A DNA stretch of 64,000 nucleotides from Arthrobacter sp. (lineage in GTDB: Bacteria > Actinomycetota > Actinomycetes > Actinomycetales > Micrococcaceae), in the NCBI RefSeq assembly GCF_031179985.1, contig NZ_JAPSHJ010000021.1, positions 1 to 64,000 of the forward strand. The letters run 5' to 3'. The translations under genes and the position numbers were made by a program. Position 1 is the stretch's first letter, and every line of letters starts with the position of its first letter. This document shows, in pieces, positions 1-7,820 of this stretch. The notes below the pieces were generated by a model that worked only from the letters and a program-made list of their open reading frames with translations, had not been told where the DNA came from and made no database searches.

Positions 1-741
1 AACGCCTACGGCGCGGGTGATGGCTGAAGGAATTGCGCGCACCTTGATCGGCTTCCCGGCGCTTACTCCCATGAGTTTCGCCACCTCAAGTACACTCACT
101 GGCCGGTCCCAGCCGATATCGATGCGTTCTCCGTCTTCTGCATCGGCGTCGACGGCCGCGGCCAAGTAAGCAGCGAGGTCGGAGGTGTGGACGAAGGTGA
201 GCGGGACGGACGCCTTGCCCGGCCACATCATTCGGCCCTTATCGATGGGGTTGCCGCCCATGCTTGCGACCTGGTCAATGAACGCCCCTGGACGCAGCGC
301 TACAAAGGGGACTCCGAGCTGTTCCAGCTTGTCCTCGGCGACCTTTTTGTGCCAGAAATGGGGGACATTGGGTGTCTGGTCACTGGTGAGGATGCTGGTC
401 AGGACGAACCGCCGGATACCGGTCCGGCGAGCCGCTTCGGCGAGGTTGGAGTTGCCGATGGTGTCGATGTCCTGCGAATTTTTGCCGCCGCGGGTGTAGC
501 CCGCCGCGGTGGTGATCACGGCATCCGCCCCGTTCATGGCGGCAACCAGCGAGTCGACGTCGAGCATGTCACCGCGGGCGATCTCCACACCCCTGGTCTG
601 GAGCCGGCTGGCGTCGCTGGTCGGACGGACCAGCGCGCGGACGCTCTTGCCGCGCTTGAGCAGTTCGTCGACGACCTTGCCCCCGAGGGAGCCGGTTGCC
701 CCGACGACGAGGACGGGGAGGGTCGAAGGGGTGATGGTCAT
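1..741 (-). CDS. NmrA-like NAD(P)-binding protein, partial (3' end outside window)
   Basis: The reverse strand from 741 is open to the left edge, giving 247 residues without a stop. The N-terminus has a Rossmann dinucleotide motif GATGSLGGKV at about residues 11-20, followed by the atypical short-chain dehydrogenase layout of NmrA/NAD(P)H-binding family proteins, which act as redox sensors or quinone/sugar-nucleotide reductases. No YxxxK catalytic pair is obvious in the visible part. The ATG overlaps the stop of the upstream MarR gene (ATGA, 738-741), so the two are probably translationally coupled. The quinone oxidoreductase further upstream on the same strand supports an electrophile/redox stress role, which is inference. 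Confidence 0.85.
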   Translation of the reverse strand, partial: MTITPSTLPVLVVGATGSLGGKVVDELLKRGKSVRALVRPTSDASRLQTRGVEIARGDMLDVDSLVAAMNGADAVITTAAGYTRGGKNSQDIDTIGNSNLAEAARRTGIRRFVLTSILTSDQTPNVPHFWHKKVAEDKLEQLGVPFVALRPGAFIDQVASMGGNPIDKGRMMWPGKASVPLTFVHTSDLAAYLAAAVDADAEDGERIDIGWDRPVSVLEVAKLMGVSAGKPIKVRAIPSAITRAVGV

Positions 742-1229
742 GAGGTCTCGCTTTCCATCCGGTCCATTTGGATCCGGGAATTGATTGCTTTAACGATGGC
801 GTCAGCGGCGGTCATCACGGACTCCGCCTGCTGGGGTGACAGATTCCGCGTCGTGGTCTCTTCCAATGTCTGCCACATGGAAGCGATCGGCTCGCGCATG
901 GCTCGGCCCTTCTCGGTGAGATGGACCACCATCACGCGCCGGTCATGGTCGGCCGGTTGGCGGATAAGAAGGCCGGCGTCCTGCATCCGGCGCAGGGTCT
1001 TTGAGACCGTTGAGTGGTCGAGTCCGACGCTGGCGAGCAACTCGGACTGTGTTTGTCCGTCCCGGTCAAAGAGGTGCATGAGCACCAGTTCCTGTCCCGG
1101 ATGGAGGTCCAGCGCCCGGAGCAGGCCGGCAGCAAAGCCCCGGTGGGCACGGGCAAGTTGAAAGATCGCGTAGCTCACCGGACCCTGGTCGAATGTAGTG
1201 GGGATGTGCAGGTGTGAAGTAGGCATCAT
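738..1229 (-). CDS. MarR family transcriptional regulator
   Basis: 163 residues, normal for MarR proteins. The winged helix-turn-helix lies at about 55-100 (DRDGQTQSELLASVGLDHST recognition region), followed by the wing DHDRRVMVVHLTEKG typical of the family. MarR dimers usually repress nearby genes and release DNA when they bind a phenolic ligand or are oxidised; I see no conspicuous redox cysteine. Two adjacent Met codons (1229 and 1226) could start it; neither has a strong ribosome site. It lies between a quinone oxidoreductase (upstream) and an NmrA-like gene (4-bp overlap downstream) on the same strand. The palindromes before the oxidoreductase at 2231-2280 are its most likely targets. 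Confidence 0.92.
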   Translation of the reverse strand: MMPTSHLHIPTTFDQGPVSYAIFQLARAHRGFAAGLLRALDLHPGQELVLMHLFDRDGQTQSELLASVGLDHSTVSKTLRRMQDAGLLIRQPADHDRRVMVVHLTEKGRAMREPIASMWQTLEETTTRNLSPQQAESVMTAADAIVKAINSRIQMDRMESETS

Positions 1230-1297
1230 TCAGTCCGTTCAGCCGGTGTGCATCGGGTAGTCGGTGTAGCCTACAGCGCCGGAAAGCGCGGGCCTGG

Positions 1298-2203
1298 TCA
1301 GGATACGGTGAGCACGAGCTTGCCCCGGATGTGCCCGGCATCGCTGACGTCTTGGGCCCTGGCGGCCTGAGCGAGAGGGTAGGCAGTGACGGTGGTGGCG
1401 ACCTTTCCGATCGCAGCCTCCTGCGCCAGCGCAGAAAGATGCTCAGCGGAGCGCTCCTGACCACCGGTGGCAAAAGTGATCCCCAGCTGATGAGCACGGA
1501 AATCAGCGAGGGTGACGATCCTGTCGGTACCACCGCGCAGGGTAATGGAGTCCTCGAGCGCCCCTTTTCCCGCAACATCAAGCACCGCGTCAACCCCGTC
1601 AGGGGCAAGAGCCTGCACCCGCTCGACCAGCCCATCCCCGTACAAGGTCGCCGCGGCGCCGAGAGAGGTCACATAGTCCTGGTTGCCGGGGCCGGCCGTG
1701 CCAATAACGCGCGCACCACGGGCAGCGGCGAGTTGGACCACGATGGTCCCGACCGCTCCTGCGGCGCCGTGGATCAGCAGAGTCTCCCCGGATGCGACGG
1801 CGAGCAGGTTCAAAACCCGCTCAGCTGTCTCGCCTGCCACTGGGAGCGCCACCGCGCGTTCCCAATCAAGTTCGGCGGGCTTGGGGGCGACTGTGGTTGC
1901 CAGGGCGTACTCGGCGTAGGCGCCGGTATCTGACCACCCGAAGACCTCGTCTCCAACGCTTACCTCCGTCACGCCGGCACCCACTGCCTCCACCGTGCCG
2001 GACACCTCGAATCCGGGAATTACTGGCAGCGGCGTCGGGAACACGGCCTCCAGAGCACCCGAACGGATCTTCCCGTCCAGCGCGTTCACTCCCGCCGCCC
2101 TCACCCTGACAAGCACTTGGCCTGAGCCTGGCTGTGGGACCTGAACGTCCGCCTGACGCAGAACATCGGTTCCGCCGAACTGCTCAAACTGGATAGCTTT
2201 CAT
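1298..2203 (-). CDS. NADP-dependent quinone oxidoreductase / zinc-independent MDR alcohol dehydrogenase
   Basis: 301 residues of the medium-chain dehydrogenase/reductase superfamily, quinone oxidoreductase subgroup. The GroES-like N-terminal domain starts MKAIQFEQFGGTDVL and carries FEVSGTVEAVGAGV; the Rossmann segment around residue 145 reads LIHGAAGAVGTIVVQLA. The structural-zinc cysteines of classical alcohol dehydrogenases are absent, fitting NADPH-quinone reductases. A ribosome site AGGGAG lies 8 bases before the ATG. It heads a same-strand group with the MarR and NmrA-like genes (68-bp gap) and has two palindromic operators within 80 bp upstream, so induction by quinones or electrophiles through the MarR protein is likely (inference). 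Confidence 0.92.
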   Translation of the reverse strand: MKAIQFEQFGGTDVLRQADVQVPQPGSGQVLVRVRAAGVNALDGKIRSGALEAVFPTPLPVIPGFEVSGTVEAVGAGVTEVSVGDEVFGWSDTGAYAEYALATTVAPKPAELDWERAVALPVAGETAERVLNLLAVASGETLLIHGAAGAVGTIVVQLAAARGARVIGTAGPGNQDYVTSLGAAATLYGDGLVERVQALAPDGVDAVLDVAGKGALEDSITLRGGTDRIVTLADFRAHQLGITFATGGQERSAEHLSALAQEAAIGKVATTVTAYPLAQAARAQDVSDAGHIRGKLVLTVS

Positions 2204-2230
2204 GATCTCTTCTCCCTGTTAGAAAACCTA

Positions 2231-2252
2231 AGTATGTGGCTAGCCACATACT
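2231..2252. promoter_or_regulatory. Perfect 22-bp palindrome, probable MarR operator (site 1)
   Basis: AGTATGTGGCT followed by its exact reverse complement AGCCACATACT, 28 bp before the ATG of the quinone oxidoreductase. Length and symmetry suit a winged-helix dimer. The 14-bp core TGTGGCTAGCCACA recurs at 2267-2280, 32 bp away centre to centre, which is about three helical turns, so two dimers could sit on one DNA face. Assignment to the MarR product at 738-1229 rests on proximity. Confidence 0.7.
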
Positions 2253-2266
2253 GTACAGGAAACATG

Positions 2267-2280
2267 TGTGGCTAGCCACA
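2267..2280. promoter_or_regulatory. Perfect 14-bp palindrome, probable MarR operator (site 2)
   Basis: TGTGGCTAGCCACA is identical to the core of the 22-bp palindrome at 2231-2252. It probably overlaps the promoter of the oxidoreductase-MarR-NmrA group. No clear -35/-10 pair could be fixed. Confidence 0.65.
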
Positions 2281-2357
2281 AATATGGAAGGGACCATTCG
2301 CCTACGACTCAGTTCGGGAGACTGCACCGCCGCCTACGAGCAGTGTGGAGTCGAAAA

Positions 2358-2489
2358 TCAGGACCCAATCAGGTAGGAGATTTCCGGTTCGGTACCATCC
2401 TCTGCATCCACCCAGGCCATAAAGTCAGTCAATGACATGAAGCAGTAGTAATCGCAGTACCGTAGCGCCTGTTTCTCTGCCTTGCTCAT
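2358..2489 (-). CDS. Possible small hypothetical protein (43 aa)
   Basis: Reading from the ATG at 2489 gives a 43-residue protein starting MSKAEKQALRYCDYYCFM and ending in an acidic tail (WVDAEDGTEPEISYLIGS). I do not recognise it. The frame stays open upstream to 2651, but that extension has low-complexity Arg/Ala/Gly composition and looks non-coding. Only a weak GTGG lies before the ATG. No neighbour on the same strand is close enough to suggest an operon. It could be a real orphan or the eroded end of a longer gene; 2490-2747 holds nothing else I can support. Confidence 0.25.
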   Translation of the reverse strand: MSKAEKQALRYCDYYCFMSLTDFMAWVDAEDGTEPEISYLIGS

Positions 2490-2747
2490 ATCCACTATTC
2501 GAAGCACGCTTCGACGGGGATGGCTTCGTGGGGCCGCCTGGCTTGTTACCGCACTTTTCTTCGCTGCCTGTCGTCCAGCGCCCCTTCCAGGCGCTATACC
2601 ACTACGCACCAGGCCAGCCGCAAAGCCCTGAACGACCGCGTTGCCCACCACTTCACGATCCGCGGCGGGCTTATCGTCCGCTTCGGCAGTTCGTAGACAC
2701 GGCCCTTCAGGGACGCAGCAGAAATCTAACGGGAATGCCCCTCAAGA

Positions 2748-3239
2748 TCAGCTGATGGGAAAGACGAGCAGCGACCCGGTGGCAGTAGCCACAAGTTTGC
2801 CACTGGCGTCCGTGACAGTGCCGTCCGCGAAAGCAACACGGTTGCCGGCCTTCGATACAACGCCAACACAGGTCAACGGGCCACTGCCGGCACGGATTGA
2901 GCGAAGATAGTTCACTTTGATTTCTATCGACGTGTAGCCCACTCCCCTCGGCAGGGTGGTTTGCACGGCGCAGCCGAGTGCTGAATCGAGCAGCGTGCAT
3001 ACCAGCCCGCCATGAACCGCGCCGATCGGGTTGTAATGGGATTCGTCAGGCTGGCACGTGAAGGTGGCCGTTCCGGGTCCCGCCTCTGTAAGCGTCATGT
3101 TCAACAGTTCGCCCATCGGCGGTGGCGGCAGCTTTTTGCCCATCATCGAATGGAGGTAGTCAAGGCCGCTCATGCTCGGCATAGCTGCCGCGCCAACGGC
3201 AGGGTCTTCCCAGGTGATGAGTCGTTTGCGCTCTGTCAC
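2748..3239 (-). CDS. PaaI family (hotdog-fold) thioesterase
   Basis: 163 residues from a GTG at 3239, chosen because GGAG lies 5 bases upstream; the longer open frame to 3413 would run over the promoter of the divergent TetR gene. The hotdog signature HYNPIGAVHGGLVCTLLDSA in mid-protein is the PaaI motif: the Asn/His/Gly loop and the acidic residue of the central helix hydrolyse acyl-CoA thioesters. The rest follows the usual beta-sheet pattern (GYTSIEIKVNYLRSI, then GNRVAFADGTV). Such enzymes release CoA from phenylacetyl-, hydroxybenzoyl- or medium-chain acyl-CoA; the substrate cannot be told here. It is divergent from, and probably controlled by, the TetR gene at 3368. Confidence 0.88.
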   Translation of the reverse strand: MTERKRLITWEDPAVGAAAMPSMSGLDYLHSMMGKKLPPPPMGELLNMTLTEAGPGTATFTCQPDESHYNPIGAVHGGLVCTLLDSALGCAVQTTLPRGVGYTSIEIKVNYLRSIRAGSGPLTCVGVVSKAGNRVAFADGTVTDASGKLVATATGSLLVFPIS

Positions 3240-3272
3240 TGCCGCTCCAAGTTTCGTCTGGTTCGTGAATAA

Positions 3273-3290
3273 GTGTCGGAAATGTAACAC
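3273..3290. promoter_or_regulatory. Candidate TetR operator in the thioesterase/tetR intergenic region
   Basis: GTGT and ACAC half-elements flank ten bases, and the block contains TGTAACAC (3283-3290). The same octamer recurs inside TGTGTAACACA at 4014-4024, before the SDR gene downstream of tetR. Shared sequence at both flanks of a TetR gene suggests a common site, but symmetry here is weak. Confidence 0.3.
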
Positions 3291-3367
3291 GCTTGTTCCT
3301 CTTATTCCGAAATGTGTCCCTATTGAGTATCTATTAGGGTGGAATGAACCTACAGATGGAGAGACGA

Positions 3368-3946
3368 ATGGGCCGGGCATTACGTGCCGACGCCGAACGC
3401 AGTGTGCGCGCAATTCTGGAAGCGGCCGAGCAAGTGTTGGTCGATGACCCCGGCGCTTCCATGGAGCAGATCGGCGAGAGGGCAGGACTGACCAGGACCA
3501 CAGTGCACCGCAGGTTCGCCAACCGGAAGGCGCTGATGGATGCCCTTGCGATCTCCGCCAAACAACAGCTCGCCGACGCCATCGAGGCGGGCAACCCTGA
3601 CTCTTCCCCTCCCCTCATTGCGTTGCATCGAGTGACTGCTAATGTGCTCAGGACAAAAAACTCGTGGAAATTCACTCTTGGCAGCCCTCTGGCAGACACC
3701 AGCGCGGCGGCGGAGATCTGGGACCGGATCAACGTCCGCTGCCTTGATCTCTTCACAAGGGCACAACGCGATGGACTCCTCGCTGCGGATGCAGACCTGG
3801 AATGGACACGGCAGGTGTACTACGCATTGATGAGCGAAGCCCTCCAGAGATTTCCGGAAGATCCGAATCCCGACGCTAAGACAACGGATACGCTCGCGAC
3901 ACTCGTGGTGGACACCTTGCTGCACGGGACCGGCCCAAGAAATTAA
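3368..3946 (+). CDS. TetR/AcrR family transcriptional regulator
   Basis: 192 residues from ATG 3368, which has GGAG 8 bases upstream; an in-frame ATG at 3344 would add eight residues and also has a purine-rich site, so the start is not certain. The N-terminal helix-turn-helix is clear at about residues 25-60 (MEQIGERAGLTRTTVHRRF), with the conserved F/NRKAL after it. The C-terminal ligand/dimer domain is helical and not informative about the inducer. It is divergent from a thioesterase and 105-117 bp upstream of an SDR on its own strand, so it probably controls both, perhaps in acyl or aromatic compound metabolism (inference). Confidence 0.9.
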   Translation: MGRALRADAERSVRAILEAAEQVLVDDPGASMEQIGERAGLTRTTVHRRFANRKALMDALAISAKQQLADAIEAGNPDSSPPLIALHRVTANVLRTKNSWKFTLGSPLADTSAAAEIWDRINVRCLDLFTRAQRDGLLAADADLEWTRQVYYALMSEALQRFPEDPNPDAKTTDTLATLVVDTLLHGTGPRN

Positions 3947-4013
3947 GGCAAGCGGCTTGTCCTGCGAGAAAATGGGACACGACTGGTGCACCTAATTGAG
4001 TAAATGATACAGT

Positions 4014-4024
4014 TGTGTAACACA
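4014..4024. promoter_or_regulatory. Palindrome TGTGTAACACA, candidate TetR operator before the SDR gene
   Basis: An 11-bp palindrome with one unpaired centre, 39 bp before the SDR start at 4064. It contains TGTAACAC, also present at 3283-3290 in the promoter of the divergent thioesterase/tetR pair. The spacing suits repression of the SDR gene. Confidence 0.4.
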
Positions 4025-4063
4025 TAGTTACTCGACTGCATACACGACTCCATGGAGGCAGAA

Positions 4064-4879
4064 ATGGCACCAACCCAAAAAGTAGCTCTCGTAACCGGCG
4101 CGTCAACAGGCATTGGCCAAGCCGCCGCCGTCGCTCTTGTGGAAGCAGGATTCACAGTAATCGGGACAAGCCGCAACGCATCGAAGGCCCAGCCGCTCAA
4201 TGGAGTGGAGTTCCTGGATCTCGACGTTGCCAGCGGCCCGTCTGTGGAAAAAGCGATCGCAGAGGTAGTCCGGCGGCACGGGCGCATCGACGTTCTGGTG
4301 AACAACGCGGGGATCGGATCCTCGGGTGCGGCGGAGGAAAGTTCCGTGATGCAGGCTCAGCACGTCTTCGACATCAACGTGTTCGGAGTCATCCGTGTGA
4401 CCAACGCCGTCCTTCCGATCATGCGGGCCCAGAAGAGCGGCCGCATCGTGAACCTGTCATCGATCCTCGGGATAATTCCGCAGCCCTACATGGCCGTGTA
4501 CGCGGCAACGAAGCATGCTGTGGAGGGGTACTCGGAGTCCCTCGATCACGAGCTCCGGGAGTTCGGCGTGCGGGTCACACTGGTACAGCCTGCTTGGACC
4601 AACACTTCCTTTGAGGCGAACACCATCAGGCCCGACCGGCCGCTGCCCGCCTACGCCGAGCGGCGCCAGGTGTTTGAGGAGTTCTCAATCGGTCAAATCA
4701 AGCACGGCGACGAAGCCGCGACGGTAGCAAAGGCGATCGTCGCCGGCGCTACCGACACCAACCCCAAGATGCGGTATGCAGGCGGCTCACGGACTGCCGT
4801 CGTGTCCAAGATGCGGCGTTTTGTTCCTGCCCGCATGTTCGACCAGCAACTACGTAAGCTGAACAAGCTTCCTTCCTGA
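4064..4879 (+). CDS. Short-chain dehydrogenase/reductase (classical SDR)
   Basis: 271 residues from ATG 4064, preceded by GGAGG at 5 bases; the ATG at 4052 has no site. The classical SDR elements are all present: TGASTGIG cofactor loop at about 12-19, NNAG near 84, the catalytic Ser in IVNLSSILG, and YAATK with the catalytic Tyr and Lys. The C-terminal part (HELREFGVRVTLVQPAWTNT) resembles SDRs of unknown substrate annotated as oxidoreductases. It lies just after the tetR gene on the same strand with its own palindrome, so it is probably a TetR target. Confidence 0.92.
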   Translation: MAPTQKVALVTGASTGIGQAAAVALVEAGFTVIGTSRNASKAQPLNGVEFLDLDVASGPSVEKAIAEVVRRHGRIDVLVNNAGIGSSGAAEESSVMQAQHVFDINVFGVIRVTNAVLPIMRAQKSGRIVNLSSILGIIPQPYMAVYAATKHAVEGYSESLDHELREFGVRVTLVQPAWTNTSFEANTIRPDRPLPAYAERRQVFEEFSIGQIKHGDEAATVAKAIVAGATDTNPKMRYAGGSRTAVVSKMRRFVPARMFDQQLRKLNKLPS

Positions 4880-5701
4880 GGACGTGCTCGAGACCGTCCC
4901 GGCAGTGGCGGATGGCGTCGGGCCCGTGGCCCGCGCTGCCCTCCCCCAGCAACCCGGGGCGGTTGTCCCCTACTCGACTCCTGGGCTACACAGGCATTCC
5001 CGTCTATGAGTCCTACGCAACCGCCATTCCCTTCTTCCTCTGCTGTGAAAAGCGTCTGAGGCAAGACTTCCGCCGCTTTCTCCATTAGCCGTTAGTCATT
5101 CAACGAAATATCCAGCACCAGAAACCGATTGCTGAATCGTGTCAAGGGCCAAAGGCCCGGAAACTGGCACCAATTTCATGTTTTTTATGACCAAAACCCT
5201 TGATGGCTCTAAAACTTGTTTACGCTAACAAAAGGAGCTGAAAGGAGTTGGGCCTGCTCGGTTCCCTGAGCTTGAAGGGCGCTATGAAACAGGTCAACGA
5301 GGTCCTTGACGCGGTCGATCAGATACGGGCGGTTAAACCGTCACCGTGCAGGTCCCTAAAAAGGGACTCCCCCACTGGTTGCCGCGGCTTCAATAATTTT
5401 GCTTTAACATCACCAAGCACATCGCATCCCGCGCACTTTCCGGACTCCTTGTTTCGGAAACGGTCGCCGCGGAATACGTGCTTCCACCTGGCCGCATCCG
5501 GCCGTGACAGCCCTCACCGGGCAGCAGCTCACCAGCACTGCTGAACCTACAGGTTTCCGTCAGTAGCCGCGTAGCACAGGCGGCACCACGGGGCACCGCG
5601 TCACATTTTGGCAGTTGCCCCGTCTAATAAGCAGACCCCTTCAAGTCCAGCTTCGCCAACGAGGGCGAGGATTAACTTGGGCACCAGAAAGGACGCACAC
5701 G
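4880..5701. other. Long stretch without a convincing gene
   Basis: I find no recognisable protein in these 822 bases. The most gene-like feature is a TTG-started frame at 5248-5544, preceded by a doubled AAAGGAG (5231-5247). Its first 28 residues (LGLLGSLSLKGAMKQVNEVL and on) look protein-like, but it then becomes low complexity, as if a gene start had been cut off by a frameshift or rearrangement. A small hairpin GTCCCT/AGGGAC lies near 5352-5366. The stretch 5150-5235 is unusually A/T-rich for this genome. It may be a decayed gene. Confidence 0.3.
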
Positions 5702-6055
5702 ATGTCCACGGGACCGTCACCCCTGAACACCCGCTTGGAACCGCCGCGCGACGTCGCTGCACCCCTCAGCGCCCAAGCGTTAAACGTCCTCTCCAGGGCA
5801 CCACGAATGGCGATGCTCAGAAGTCTCCGTGGAGAAACCTGGCGTCCCCCTGGCCAGATCTATGAAGCCGCGGGCATTTCTCCGCAAGAGGGGTTGCCGC
5901 ACCTTCTGGCGCTGCAGGATCTGGGAGTGGTCCGCGAGGATCAAGGCAGCTTCAGCCTCGACGTCGAGCTCCTTAACCGGATCCTCCAGCAGACTTCACT
6001 CTCCGCACCGGCCACCGGAATGGCGTCCACCCAAGGTGGAAAAGCCTCCGCATAA
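5702..6055 (+). CDS. Small winged-helix (ArsR-like) DNA-binding protein
   Basis: 117 residues from ATG 5702, with GAAAGGA 8 bases upstream; the frame is open earlier but that part overlaps no better site. Residues about 25-90 have the pattern of an ArsR-type winged helix: LNVLSRAPRMAMLRSL (helices 1-2), GQIYEAAGISPQEGLPHLLA (helix-turn-helix), then LGVVREDQGSFSLD (wing). No metal-binding CxC motif is present, so the signal is unknown. The C-terminal 25 residues are Ser/Thr/Ala-rich. It stands alone 85 bp before pgm; whether the two are co-transcribed is unclear. Confidence 0.6.
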   Translation: MSTGPSPLNTRLEPPRDVAAPLSAQALNVLSRAPRMAMLRSLRGETWRPPGQIYEAAGISPQEGLPHLLALQDLGVVREDQGSFSLDVELLNRILQQTSLSAPATGMASTQGGKASA

Positions 6056-6140
6056 GGTCTTTGAGGGCTAATTCGCTGTCATAGGAGCCCGATTCCGGAC
6101 TTAGCGTGTGGACTCGCGCCTCGTCTGGCATGCTGGTGCC

Positions 6141-7793
6141 ATGGCTAGCCGCGCGGGTACTGTTGCCCAACCCCAAGACCTTGTTGACCTCACCGCACTC
6201 CTGGATGCGTACTACGACGTTTCGCCGGATCTCACAGACCCTGGCCAACGGGTAGCGTTCGGTACGTCCGGACACCGGGGCTCCAGCCTCAAAGCCTCGT
6301 TCAATGAGCCGCATATTGTCGCCATTACCCAAGCCATCGTTGAGTACCGGGCGGGGCAAGGCATCACCGGGCCGTTGTACTTGGCCAAGGACACCCATGC
6401 GCTCAGCGAACCAGCCCAGAACTCAGCGCTCGAAGTCCTCGCGGCCAACGGCGTGAACGTGCTCATCGACGCACGTCACGGTTACACCCCCACCCCCTCC
6501 CTGAGCCACGCGATCCTCACCCACAACCGCAACTCCCCCTCCGGCGCCCCGCAGGCAGACGGCATAGTTGTCACGCCCAGCCACAATCCCCCCGGCGATG
6601 GCGGCTTCAAGTACAACCCGCCGCACGGCGGCCCTGCTGACAGCGATGCCACAGGCTGGATCGCCAACCGCGCCAACGAACTCCTTGAAAACGGGCTTCG
6701 CGGCGTCAAGCGGATCCCTGTGGCCGAAGCCCTCGACGCCGACACAACGGGCAAGTTCGACTTCCTGAGCAGCTACGTCGACGACCTCCCCTCCGTTCTG
6801 GACCTTAACGCCGTCCGGGAGGCCGGCGTCCGGATCGGCGCAGACCCCATGGGCGGCGCCGCCGTCGATTATTGGGGTGAAATCGGTGAGCGCCACCATC
6901 TCAACCTCACCGTCGTGAACCCCACTGTGGACCCGCAATGGGCCTTTATGACCCTGGACTGGGACGAAAAAATCCGGATGGACTGCTCCTCCCCCTCCGC
7001 AATGGCCTCGCTCATTCAGCGGATGTCCAACGGCGGCGCGAGCTTTGATGTCGCCACCGGGAATGACGCTGACGCCGACCGCCATGGCATTGTGACGCCG
7101 GACGGCGGGTTGATGAACCCGAACCACTATCTCGCCGTCGCAATTGACTACCTGTACCGTCACCGGGCCGGCTGGAATCCGCAGTCTGTGATTGGCAAAA
7201 CTCTGGTTTCCTCCTCGATCATCGACCGCGTGGCGGAGAGCCTCGGCCGGAAGCTGGTGGAAGTTCCGGTGGGCTTCAAGTGGTTTGTTCCCGGCCTGCT
7301 TTCCGGGGAAGGTGCTTTCGGCGGCGAAGAATCGGCCGGCGCTTCCTTCAACAAGATGGACGGCAGCGTATGGACCACGGACAAGGACGGCATCCTGCTG
7401 GCACTCCTGGCCTCGGAAATCACCGCCGTCACGGGCAAGTCCCCCTCCCAGCTCTACAAGGGCCTCACCGACCAGTTCGGTGACCCCGTCTACGCGCGCA
7501 TTGATGCCGCCGCCAGCCGCGAACAAAAGGCGGCATTGGGCAAGCTATCCTCCTCTGACGTCAGCGCCACCGAACTTGCCGGTGAAACCATCACCGCCAA
7601 GCTGACTGAAGCTCCCGGCAACGGGGCCTCGATCGGTGGACTGAAAGTGGTCACTGAGAACGCCTGGTTCGCCGCCCGGCCCTCCGGCACTGAAGACGTC
7701 TACAAGATCTACGCGGAGTCCTTCAAGGGTGCAGACCACCTCAAGCAGGTGCAGGCTGAAGCAAAGGCCCTCGTGGACGGCGTCATCTCCTAA
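6141..7793 (+). CDS. pgm: Phosphoglucomutase, alpha-D-glucose phosphate-specific
   Basis: Interconverts glucose 1-phosphate and glucose 6-phosphate in the cytoplasm, joining glycogen/trehalose/UDP-glucose synthesis to glycolysis. 550 residues from ATG 6141, close to the 546 of the E. coli enzyme; the N-terminus [20 protein letters not shown] aligns with that family, so the upstream ATG/GTG codons are not needed. Visible landmarks: TSGHRG at 42-47, the phospho-serine loop [11 protein letters not shown] with Ser147, the metal loop DADADRHG near 308, the sugar-specificity loop GEESAGASF, and the phosphate-binding [14 protein letters not shown] near the C-terminus. Its stop codon lies in a 14-bp tandem duplication (7786-7813). 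It precedes the glycosidase island, where its product would take in released hexose. Confidence 0.97.
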   Translation: MASRAGTVAQPQDLVDLTALLDAYYDVSPDLTDPGQRVAFGTSGHRGSSLKASFNEPHIVAITQAIVEYRAGQGITGPLYLAKDTHALSEPAQNSALEVLAANGVNVLIDARHGYTPTPSLSHAILTHNRNSPSGAPQADGIVVTPSHNPPGDGGFKYNPPHGGPADSDATGWIANRANELLENGLRGVKRIPVAEALDADTTGKFDFLSSYVDDLPSVLDLNAVREAGVRIGADPMGGAAVDYWGEIGERHHLNLTVVNPTVDPQWAFMTLDWDEKIRMDCSSPSAMASLIQRMSNGGASFDVATGNDADADRHGIVTPDGGLMNPNHYLAVAIDYLYRHRAGWNPQSVIGKTLVSSSIIDRVAESLGRKLVEVPVGFKWFVPGLLSGEGAFGGEESAGASFNKMDGSVWTTDKDGILLALLASEITAVTGKSPSQLYKGLTDQFGDPVYARIDAAASREQKAALGKLSSSDVSATELAGETITAKLTEAPGNGASIGGLKVVTENAWFAARPSGTEDVYKIYAESFKGADHLKQVQAEAKALVDGVIS

Positions 7794-7813
7794 AAAGCGT
7801 CTCCTAAAAAGCG
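7786..7813 (+). repeat. 14-bp tandem duplication over the pgm stop codon
   Basis: TCTCCTAAAAAGCG occurs twice back to back (7786-7799, 7800-7813), and a diverged third copy (TCCCCTAAAAGG) follows at 7817. The first copy contains the TAA stop of pgm. It looks like replication slippage; it creates no hairpin and does not change the protein. Confidence 0.85.
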
Positions 7814-7820
7814 CCGTCCC

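Noticed and set aside
6133..6152. ATGGCTAGCC near the pgm start as a third MarR operator
   Set aside because: It only shares the GGCTAGCC centre; the arms do not pair beyond it.
6423..7526. Long reverse-strand frame (367 codons) inside pgm
   Set aside because: It is antisense to a fully conserved enzyme, has Gly/Val-biased composition without domains, and no ribosome site; a shadow frame of high-G+C DNA.
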